Of a DNA stretch of 64,000 nt, positions 57,936-64,000 are shown piece after piece; positions within the stretch are counted from its first letter, which is position 1; every line of letters starts with the position of its first letter. The notes under the pieces were generated by a model. It worked only from the letters and a program-made list of their open reading frames with translations, searched no databases and was not told the origin of the DNA. The translations under genes were made by a program, and so were the position numbers. Origin of the DNA: Geodermatophilus sabuli (GTDB taxonomy: Bacteria; Actinomycetota; Actinomycetes; Mycobacteriales; Geodermatophilaceae); the NCBI RefSeq assembly GCF_900215145.1, contig NZ_OBDO01000001.1, positions 496,001 to 560,000 on the forward strand. Reading direction: 5' to 3'.

Positions 57936-59663
57936 ATGCCCACCACTGCGACCGAGACCTACCTGCGTGCGCGGGACCTCCTGCTCCGCCACCGCACCGA
58001 CCACGCCCGCGCGGTGGCGGAGTTCGAGTGGCCCGCCTTCCCCGGACCCTTCACCTGGGCGATCGACTGGTTCGACGCCCGTGCCCGCGGCAACCCGGCG
58101 CCGGCGCTGTGGATCGTCGAGGAGGACGGCAGCGAGGCCGTCTACAGCTTCGACGAGATGGCGGCCCGCTCCGACCGGCTGGCCGACCTCCTCGCCGCCG
58201 ACGGTGTCGGCCGCGGGGACCGCGTGCTGCTCATGCTCGGCAACCAGGTGGAGCTGTGGGACGCCGTGCTGGCCATCGCCAAGCTCGGCGCGGTGATCAT
58301 GCCGACCACCACGGCCCTGCAGACGGCGGACCTGGCCGACCGCATCGAGCGCGGGCGGGCCCGCTACGTGATCGCCAACGCGGCCGACACCGCCAAGTTC
58401 ACGCCGCTGACCGCCGAGCTGGGGAAGCTCGTCGTCGGCGGGCCGGTGGACGGCTGGCGCCCCTACACCGACGTCGCGTCCATGCCGGGCACCGTGCGGA
58501 CGGCGGTCACCCTTCCTGAGGACCCGCTGCTCGTGTACTTCACCTCCGGCACCACCAGCCGGCCCAAGCTCGTCGAGCACAGCCAGGTCAGCTACCCGGT
58601 GGGGCACCTGTCGACGATGTACTGGATCGGGCTGCAGCCCGGCGACGTGCACCTCAACATCAGCTCGCCCGGCTGGGCCAAGCACGCGTGGAGCAACGTG
58701 TTCGCCCCGTGGATCGCCGAGGCCACGGTCTTCGTCCACAACTACCGCCGCTTCGACGCCGCGGCACTGCTGGGCCACATCCGGCGCTGCGGGGTCACCT
58801 CCTTCTGCGCTCCGCCGACGGTCTGGCGGATGCTCATCCAGGCCGACCTGTCCGGCGGGCCGGGCGACCTGCGGGAGGTGGTGGCCGCCGGCGAGCCGCT
58901 CAACCCCGAGGTGATCGAGCAGGTCCGCGAGCAGTGGGGCCTCACCATCCGCGACGGCTTCGGGCAGACCGAGACCTCGGTCCAGATCGCCAACACCCCC
59001 GGGCAGGACGTCGTCCCCGGCTCGATGGGCCGGCCGCTGCCCGGCGTCCCCGCGGTGCTCGTCGACCCCCTCACCGGCGAGCCGGCCGACGAGGGGGAGA
59101 TCTGCCTGGACCTCTCGGCGCGACCGGTCGGGCTGATGACCGGCTACACCGACGACGCGCAGCGCCACGCGGAGGCGATGGCCGGCGGCTACTACCACAC
59201 CGGGGACGTCGCCCGGCGGGACTCCGCGGGGCACATCACCTACATCGGCCGCATGGACGACGTCTTCAAGAGCAGCGACTACAAGATCAGCCCGTTCGAG
59301 CTGGAGAGCGTCCTCATCGAGCACCCGGCGGTCGCCGAGGCGGCCGTGGTGCCGGCACCCGACCCGGTGCGGCTGGCGGTGCCGAAGGCGTTCGTGGTGC
59401 TGGCCGAGGGCTGGTCGCCGGACGAGGAGACCGCGCGGTCGATCCTCGCGCACGCCCGCGAGCGGCTGGCCCCGTTCCAGCGGGTCCGCCGGATCGAGTT
59501 CGCCGAGCTGCCCAAGACGATCTCCGGGAAGATCCGCCGGGTCGACCTGCGCACGCTGGAGGCCCAGCGCTCCGAGGGCGCCGCCCCGCCGGCCACCGAG
59601 TGGCGTGACGACGACCTGCGCGACCGGACCCCGTCCGCGGTCCCGACGGGGGCCCCGTCGTGA
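57936..59663 (+). CDS. AMP-forming acyl-CoA ligase (medium-chain acyl-CoA synthetase-like)
   Basis: 575 residues from ATG 57936, with CCGAGGAGAG upstream. The FTWAIDWFDARARGNPAPALWI start is typical of the medium-chain/benzoate ligase branch. Motifs: YFTSGTTSRPK (P-loop, Ser in place of the usual Gly), DGFGQTE, YYHTGD, hinge GRMDDVFKSSDYKISP, and catalytic Lys in KTISGKIRR. It activates an aliphatic or aromatic acid to its CoA ester. It overlaps the RibBA start by four bases (GTGA). Confidence 0.88.
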   Translation: MPTTATETYLRARDLLLRHRTDHARAVAEFEWPAFPGPFTWAIDWFDARARGNPAPALWIVEEDGSEAVYSFDEMAARSDRLADLLAADGVGRGDRVLLMLGNQVELWDAVLAIAKLGAVIMPTTTALQTADLADRIERGRARYVIANAADTAKFTPLTAELGKLVVGGPVDGWRPYTDVASMPGTVRTAVTLPEDPLLVYFTSGTTSRPKLVEHSQVSYPVGHLSTMYWIGLQPGDVHLNISSPGWAKHAWSNVFAPWIAEATVFVHNYRRFDAAALLGHIRRCGVTSFCAPPTVWRMLIQADLSGGPGDLREVVAAGEPLNPEVIEQVREQWGLTIRDGFGQTETSVQIANTPGQDVVPGSMGRPLPGVPAVLVDPLTGEPADEGEICLDLSARPVGLMTGYTDDAQRHAEAMAGGYYHTGDVARRDSAGHITYIGRMDDVFKSSDYKISPFELESVLIEHPAVAEAAVVPAPDPVRLAVPKAFVVLAEGWSPDEETARSILAHARERLAPFQRVRRIEFAELPKTISGKIRRVDLRTLEAQRSEGAAPPATEWRDDDLRDRTPSAVPTGAPS

Positions 59664-60937
59664 GCGCCCCCTCGGGGCCGACCTCCGGCGGAGCCCGCCG
59701 GACACCGGCGCAGGCCGTGCAGCAGGCGGTCGCGGCCCTGGCTGCCGGGGGGATGGTCGTCGTCGTCGACGACCCCGACCGGGAGGACGAGGGCGACCTG
59801 GTGATGGCCGCCGAGGCGGTCACCGAGGAGCACATGGCCTTCCTGGTCCGGCACACCACCGGCATCATCTGCGCGCCGATGACCGCCGAGCGGGCCGGGC
59901 GGCTGCGCCTGCCGCAGATGGTCGCCGACAACACCGACGACCGCGGCACGGCCTTCACGGTGTCGGTGGACTCCGTCACGACCGGCACCGGCGTCTCGGC
60001 CGCCGACCGCGCGGCGACCGTCCGCGCCCTCACCGACCCGGCGCTGTCCGCCGAGGACCTGCGCCGCCCCGGGCACGTCTTCCCCCTGCGGGCCCGCGCC
60101 GGGGGTGTGCTGACCCGCGCGGGGCACACCGAGGCCGCCGTCGACCTCACGACCATGGCCGGCTTCTCCGGCGTCGGGGTGATCGGCGAGATCGTCGACA
60201 GCGACGGGTCGATGCGCCGGGGCGCCTCCCTCGTCGCCTTCGCCGCCGAGCACTCCCTGCCGGTCCTGGCCATCGCGGACCTCGTCCGGTACCGCAGCCA
60301 GACCGAGGAGCTGGTCGAGCTGGTGGCGGCGGCCCAGCTGCCCAGCGAGTTCGGCACCTTCCGGGCCCTGGCCTACCGCAACCGCCTCGACGGCACCGAG
60401 CACCTGGCCCTCGTGATGGGCGACGTCGCCGCGGCCGGGCAGACCGAGCGGGGGGTGCTGGTACGGGTGCACTCCGAGTGCCTGACCGGCGACATCCTCG
60501 GCTCGCTGCGGTGTGACTGCGGCGGCCAGCTGGAGCAGGCCCTCGCCGCGATCTCCGAGGAGGGCTGCGGCGCCGTCGTCTACCTGCGCGGCCAGGAGGG
60601 CCGGGGGATCGGGCTCGCCCACAAGATCCGGGCCTACGCGCTGCAGGACCAGGGGCTGGACACCGTCGACGCGAACACCGCCCAGGGCCTGCCCGCCGAC
60701 GCCCGCGACTACGGCGTCGGCGCCCAGGTGCTCGCCGACCTCGGCGCCCACCGCATCCGACTGATCACCAACAACCCGGCGAAGTACGGCGGGCTGGCCG
60801 GCCACGGACTCACCCTCGTCGGCCGGGTGGTGCTGCCGGTGGTCGAGACCCCGCACAACGTCCGCTACCTGCGTACCAAGCGGGAGCGGATGGGGCACGA
60901 CCTGCCGGCCGCGGCGGGAGCCGGGCCGGCGGGCTGA
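59660..60937 (+). CDS. ribBA: bifunctional RibBA: DHBP synthase / GTP cyclohydrolase II
   Basis: 425 residues, both halves complete. DHBP synthase: acidic loop REDEGD (41-46), RPGHVFPLRA, and GHTEAAVDL. GTP cyclohydrolase II: zinc cysteines 274, 285 and 287 in ECLTGD and LRCDCG, then QEGRGIGL, IRAYALQDQG, RDYGVGAQ and LITNNP. It starts flavin synthesis from ribulose 5-phosphate and GTP. Its GTG overlaps the CoA ligase stop, so it is co-translated with catabolic genes and not with ribE/ribH. It probably boosts flavin for LLM3. Compare the decayed paralogue at 4407-5495. Confidence 0.92.
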   Translation: MSAPSGPTSGGARRTPAQAVQQAVAALAAGGMVVVVDDPDREDEGDLVMAAEAVTEEHMAFLVRHTTGIICAPMTAERAGRLRLPQMVADNTDDRGTAFTVSVDSVTTGTGVSAADRAATVRALTDPALSAEDLRRPGHVFPLRARAGGVLTRAGHTEAAVDLTTMAGFSGVGVIGEIVDSDGSMRRGASLVAFAAEHSLPVLAIADLVRYRSQTEELVELVAAAQLPSEFGTFRALAYRNRLDGTEHLALVMGDVAAAGQTERGVLVRVHSECLTGDILGSLRCDCGGQLEQALAAISEEGCGAVVYLRGQEGRGIGLAHKIRAYALQDQGLDTVDANTAQGLPADARDYGVGAQVLADLGAHRIRLITNNPAKYGGLAGHGLTLVGRVVLPVVETPHNVRYLRTKRERMGHDLPAAAGAGPAG

Positions 60938-61039
60938 GCCGCCGGCGCGCACAGGCCGGTCCCAGCCCACGCCCAGTCCGCACCCCGACGACGTCCCCAG
61001 CGTCCTCCCGACAGCCGACCGGGCGACGGAGGACGGATA

Positions 61040-61265
61040 GTGCAGCACCAGCAGGACGACCACGCGACGAGGTACCAGGGGCGCCTCCTGCCGCGACCCG
61101 GTGAGGAGGTCGTCGACCAGGGGCTCGGCTTCGACGTCGGCACCCTGCTTACCCGCCGGCGTCGACACCGCCACGACACCGACCGGCGGCGGCCCCGATG
61201 GGCAGCCGCCCGGTGGCTCCGGCGGTGGCCCGGCCGGCCCGCCCCCCGGCGGTGCCGGAGCCTGA
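61040..61265 (+). pseudogene. N-terminal remnant of a secreted intradiol-dioxygenase-like protein
   Basis: GTG 61040 has GGAGGACGGATA upstream. About 40 residues (YQGRLLPRPGEEVVDQGLGFDVGTLLTRRR) look like the leader of actinobacterial secreted intradiol dioxygenase-like proteins, ending at a twin-Arg region. The hydrophobic helix and lipobox are missing. In another frame a TATTPTGGGPDGQPPGG linker runs to TGA 61263, and no catalytic domain follows. Frameshift plus deletion is the simplest reading. The family assignment is from memory of the leader pattern. This fills the 60938-61315 gap, where nothing else was found. Confidence 0.4.
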
Positions 61266-61315
61266 CGCGGCCGCTCCGCGCAGCGGGGCCGCGGCCGGGC
61301 TGGGACCGTGGGGGC

Positions 61316-62242
61316 GTGCCCGCCGTGACCGCCCTGCCGGAGGCCGTGCGGTCCCGGTTCCGTGCCCGCGTGTCCGGCGACCCGGAGGGCGCGCCGGACT
61401 GGGTGCGGGAGATCGGGACGGTGGGCAGCGGGCCGGGCTGGTTCGAGCCGGACGGTGTCGTGTGGTGGGTGCACGGCGACCTCTCCACGCTGGTCGGCGG
61501 GGTCGCCGCGCTGCTCGGCCAGGCCGCGCACCCGCTGGCGCTGGCCGGGGTGCAGCGGCACTCCACCTACCTGGCCGACCCCTGGGGCCGGCTGGCCGGG
61601 ACGGCACGCTGGCTGGTGGTGACGACGTTCGGGTCGGCGGAGCTGGCCGGGCGGGAGGCGGCGCGGGTGCGGCGCATGCACACCCGGGTCCGCGGCACCG
61701 ACGCGGCCGGCCGCCCTTACTCCGCCGGCGACCCGCAGCTGCTGCGCTGGGTGCACCTCGCGTTCACCGACGCCTTCCTGGCCGCGCAGCAGGCCGTGGG
61801 CCGCCCGGCGCCCGCGCGCTTCGGCCGCCGCTGGCCCGACCGCTACGTGGCGGAGTGGGCACGCAGTGCCCGCGCACTCGGGGCCGACGACCTGCCCGCC
61901 AGCGCGGCGGAGCTGGGCGAGGCACTGGCCGGCTACCGGTCGGTGCTCGAGCCCGTCCCCGGTGACGTGCGTGCCTTCCTGACCGCGCCGCCCGGGCTCG
62001 GCCCGGCCGAGCAGGTGTTCTACCGCGGGCTGGCCGACGCCGCGGGCTCGCTGGTGTCCCCGGTCCTCGCCGCAGCGGCCGGGGTGCCGGGCCGGGGTCG
62101 CGGGGTCGTCCGGCTGCCCGTGACGCGGGCGCAGCTGCGGGTGCTGCAGCTCCTGCTGGGGCCGCGCAGCCCGTCGGAGGAGGCGGCGCGCTGGCGCCTG
62201 GGTGCCGGGCCCGCGCCGGCGTGGGCCCGGCACCGGTCGTGA
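61316..62242 (+). CDS. DUF2236 / MpaB-type oxygenase-like protein
   Basis: 308 residues from GTG 61316, where the family homology begins (the in-frame sequence upstream is Arg-rich and unsupported). Diagnostic segments: WWVHGDLSTLVGGVAALLGQAAHPLALAGVQRHS, DPWGRLAGTARWLVVTTFGS, RRMHTRVRG, and PYSAGDPQLLRWVHLAFTDAF. The family includes latex-clearing protein and MpaB', with a b-type heme held by a conserved His. Many actinobacterial members are uncharacterised. No signal peptide seen. Function unknown beyond a likely heme-dependent oxygenase or related redox role. Confidence 0.8.
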   Translation: MPAVTALPEAVRSRFRARVSGDPEGAPDWVREIGTVGSGPGWFEPDGVVWWVHGDLSTLVGGVAALLGQAAHPLALAGVQRHSTYLADPWGRLAGTARWLVVTTFGSAELAGREAARVRRMHTRVRGTDAAGRPYSAGDPQLLRWVHLAFTDAFLAAQQAVGRPAPARFGRRWPDRYVAEWARSARALGADDLPASAAELGEALAGYRSVLEPVPGDVRAFLTAPPGLGPAEQVFYRGLADAAGSLVSPVLAAAAGVPGRGRGVVRLPVTRAQLRVLQLLLGPRSPSEEAARWRLGAGPAPAWARHRS

Positions 62243-62292
62243 GGCACCATCCTGGGCAGGTGTGCCGGACCCCCGTGGGAGGGGAGCGCAGC

Positions 62293-62649
62293 ATGAGCAC
62301 CGTCCGTCTCTCGGCGGGGGACTTCGCCGACACGGTGGCGGCCGCCGGCATCGTGCTCGTCGACTTCCGGGCCTCCTGGTACGGCCCGAGCCGGGGGTTC
62401 GCGCCGGTCTTCGAGGCGGCCGCCGAGCGGCACCCGGACCTGGTGTTCGCCACCGTCGACGCCGAGGCCGAGCGGGGGCTCGCGGCGGCCGTCGGGGTCC
62501 GCGCGGTCCCGACGCTGATGGTCTTCCGGGACGGGGTGCCCGTGTTCGCCGAGCCCGGCGCGCTGCCCGCCGACTCCGTGGAGCTGCTGATCGCCACCGT
62601 CCGGGAGCTGGACATGGGGGCGGTGCGGGAGACGTTCCCCCACCGCTGA
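62293..62649 (+). CDS. thioredoxin-fold protein lacking the redox cysteines
   Basis: 118 residues from ATG 62293, with GGGAGGGGAG upstream. The thioredoxin order is intact: VLVDFRASWYGPSRGFAPVFE, then VDAEAERGLAAAVGVRAVPTLMVFRDG with the cis-Pro. The CGPC site, however, reads YGPS (Tyr30, Ser33), so both active cysteines are gone and there is no other Cys. It cannot do thiol exchange and may be a chaperone-like or scaffold thioredoxin. It lies 50 bases after the DUF2236 gene and may be co-transcribed with it. Confidence 0.85.
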   Translation: MSTVRLSAGDFADTVAAAGIVLVDFRASWYGPSRGFAPVFEAAAERHPDLVFATVDAEAERGLAAAVGVRAVPTLMVFRDGVPVFAEPGALPADSVELLIATVRELDMGAVRETFPHR

Positions 62650-62659
62650 CCCGCGCGGC

Positions 62660-63337
62660 TCAGCCGGCCTGGGCCGACCGGGCCCGCTCCAGCGCGTCGA
62701 GCAGCAGGTCGAGGCCCAACTCGAACTCCGCGCCGTAGTCGTAGCCCGGCTGCATCACGTGGCTGGTCGTGAACTCGAACAGGTGCGGGTAGGTGTCCAC
62801 GGGGAACGCCGCCAGCATCACCTGCGCCAGCTCGGTGGTCTGCTCGGGGGTGTCGAACGGCAGACCCCGCTCCTGCAGCGCGAACCCGTAGACGTAGCTG
62901 TCGATCGCGGAGAACGCGTGCCCGGCCAGCGCGACGGAGAATCCAGCGCCCCGAAGGCATCCGAGGACGGCGTCGTGCTGGCGCAGCGTGGCCGGACCGG
63001 GGGAGGTCCGCGACTCCATCAGCCCGATCGCCCAGCGGTGCCGGGACAGCGCCGCACGGGCGGAGACGGCCCGGCGGCGCATCGCCGTCCGCCAGTCGTC
63101 GCCCGTGGGCAGCTCGATCTCGGCGAAGACGACGTCGATCATGCCGTCGAGCAGGTCGTCCTTGTTGGCGACGTGGTGGTAGAGCGACATCGCCTCCACC
63201 CCGAGCGCCTCGCCGAGTCGCCGCATGCTCAGCCCCTCCACCCCGCCGGCGTCGGCGAGGGGAACGGCCGCGGCGAGCACCCGCTCCCGGCTCAGCGGAG
63301 GGCGGGCTCCGTGGGAGCCGGGGGATGGCGGGCTCAT
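62660..63337 (-). CDS. TetR-family regulator with TetR_C-type ligand domain
   Basis: 225 residues from ATG 63337; longer upstream frames would cross the operator. [55 protein letters not shown], the typical pattern of the tetracycline-repressor-like group (SLYHHV). The C-domain keeps the [30 protein letters not shown] helices. Divergent from an alcohol dehydrogenase across a twin palindrome and very likely its repressor, released by the enzyme's substrate or a related toxicant. Confidence 0.9.
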   Translation of the reverse strand: MSPPSPGSHGARPPLSRERVLAAAVPLADAGGVEGLSMRRLGEALGVEAMSLYHHVANKDDLLDGMIDVVFAEIELPTGDDWRTAMRRRAVSARAALSRHRWAIGLMESRTSPGPATLRQHDAVLGCLRGAGFSVALAGHAFSAIDSYVYGFALQERGLPFDTPEQTTELAQVMLAAFPVDTYPHLFEFTTSHVMQPGYDYGAEFELGLDLLLDALERARSAQAG

Positions 63338-63378
63338 CGGCGCACTCCGGGCGGACGTGGCGGGTGGGGGCTTGACGA

Positions 63379-63412
63379 GCTTACGGCGTAAGTCCAATCT
63401 TACGCCGTAAGC
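63379..63412. promoter_or_regulatory. twin palindromic TetR operator
   Basis: GCTTACGGCGTAAG (63379-63392) and CTTACGCCGTAAGC (63399-63412) form a perfect 14-base inverted repeat around TCCAAT. Each half is itself a palindrome, CTTACG-N-CGTAAG. Two dimer sites with centres 19-20 bases apart allow cooperative binding on one DNA face. TTGACG (63372-63377) is a possible -35 for the plus-strand gene, with the operator lying over spacer and -10. Confidence 0.85.
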
Positions 63413-63434
63413 CAACGAGACGACGGAGGACGCC

Positions 63435-64000
63435 GTGCAGGACGAGCGAGTCGAGGAGCCGGCCACGCCGGTCGCCGGGGGAGCGGCCATGACGGCCGTG
63501 CTGCAGGAGCGCTACGGCCCCGAGCCGGAGCGGGTGCTGCGGGTGGCGCAGCTGCCCCGGCCGGTGGCCGGGGACGGCGAGGTGCTGGTCCGCGTGTCGG
63601 CGACCAGCGTGGACCGCGGCACCTGGCACGTCATGGCCGGGCTGCCCTACCCCGTCCGTTTGGCCGGCTTCGGCCTGCGGCGGCCGACGGGGCCCAACCC
63701 GGGCCGCAACCTCGCGGGGACGGTGGTCGCCGTCGGCGCCGGGGTGGACGAGTTCGCCCCCGGCGACGAGGTCTTCGGCGTCGGCCGGGGCACGTTCGCC
63801 GAGTACGCGCTGGCCCGGCCCGGGAAGCTCGCGCCGGCGCCGGCCCGGCTCTCGCCCGCCGAGGCCGCCGCCACCCCCGTCTCCGGGCTCACGGCCCTGC
63901 AGGCCGTCCGCGACCACGGGCGTGTGCAGGCCGGCGAGCGGGTGCTCGTCATCGGCGCCTCGGGTGGGGTCGGCACCTTCGCCGTCCAGCTCGCGAAGGC
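63435..64000 (+). CDS. NAD(P)-dependent alcohol dehydrogenase / quinone oxidoreductase (MDR), truncated by window end
   Basis: The frame runs from GTG 63435 (GGAGGA at 63425-63430), or from ATG 63489 if the polar 18-residue lead is dropped, to the window edge. Visible parts: [52 protein letters not shown], the [15 protein letters not shown] barrel, and the nucleotide motif [16 protein letters not shown]. No catalytic zinc ligands are seen, so it is a zinc-free quinone-oxidoreductase-type MDR. Regulated by the divergent TetR through the twin operator. Confidence 0.88.
   Translation, partial: MQDERVEEPATPVAGGAAMTAVLQERYGPEPERVLRVAQLPRPVAGDGEVLVRVSATSVDRGTWHVMAGLPYPVRLAGFGLRRPTGPNPGRNLAGTVVAVGAGVDEFAPGDEVFGVGRGTFAEYALARPGKLAPAPARLSPAEAAATPVSGLTALQAVRDHGRVQAGERVLVIGASGGVGTFAVQLAK

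Noticed and set aside
56610-59705. 1031-codon minus-strand open frame opposite LLM3 and the CoA ligase
   Set aside because: No recognisable motif, low-complexity composition, and it lies fully antisense to two genes with complete catalytic motifs.
59279-62233. 984-codon minus-strand open frame opposite RibBA and the DUF2236 gene
   Set aside because: Same shadow pattern; it spans two unrelated genes and a gap, with no ribosome site or domain.

Overview
The window is very GC-rich with short intergenic spaces. It has many GTG starts, many 4-bp stop/start overlaps, and long perfect GC hairpins without U-tracts as terminators. Together with a mycofactocin enzyme (MftD), PucR-type regulators and MaiA-less homogentisate genes, this points to an actinomycete. 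A soil Geodermatophilaceae-like genome fits best, but the family is inference. No rRNA, tRNA, insertion sequence, prophage or CRISPR was seen. The content is mostly accessory catabolism: import, activation and oxidation of small organic acids, alcohols, ketones and polyols.

Layout. 1-4.4 kb: a Cys-rich small protein, a GntR regulator with an MFS exporter, an amidase and a BtuF-like protein. 4.4-7.4 kb (minus strand): luciferase-like flavin monooxygenase (LLM1), FMN reductase and a decayed RibBA paralogue, all translationally coupled. 7.7-11.7 kb: two tandem GAF-PucR regulators. 11.8-15.8 kb (minus): acyl-CoA ligase, drug-type MFS and alpha/beta hydrolase. 16.3-34.6 kb: a long plus-strand island with an oligopeptide-type ABC transporter (two permeases, two ATPases), Zn-dependent alcohol dehydrogenase, SDRs, two near-identical solute-binding lipoproteins, alpha/beta hydrolase, EthD protein, LLM2, thiolase, and an acyl-CoA dehydrogenase overlapping an APH-type kinase. 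Two vestigial mini-genes sit inside it. 34.7-38.7 kb: an acetyltransferase-like hydrolase, mftD, a TetR regulator and a mycofactocin-type SDR. 38.8-45.5 kb: LysR, an MHS transporter, a flavoprotein hydroxylase, hmgA and fahA (homogentisate route). 45.5-54.5 kb: a kinase and SorC-type regulator divergent from a polyol ABC transporter with two polyol dehydrogenases. 54.5-60.9 kb: TetR and a serine hydrolase divergent from LLM3, a CoA ligase and a canonical RibBA. 61-64 kb: an intradiol-dioxygenase remnant, a DUF2236 protein, a thioredoxin-fold protein without redox cysteines, and TetR divergent from a truncated alcohol dehydrogenase over a twin palindromic operator.

How it may work together (inference): in the 4-34 kb island, SDR/ADH enzymes could oxidise an alcohol to a ketone, and an FMN-dependent LLM could act as a type II Baeyer-Villiger enzyme giving a lactone or ester. 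Alpha/beta hydrolases would open it and a ligase would form the hydroxyacyl-CoA. The kinase/acyl-CoA dehydrogenase pair (like human ACAD10/11 and Pseudomonas LvaA/LvaC) would remove the hydroxyl through a phosphorylated intermediate, and thiolase would finish. Two of the three LLM genes lie beside RibBA homologues, which suggests that flavin supply, or a derived function, is wired into these pathways. The SDR-SBP region shows clear duplication and internal deletion.
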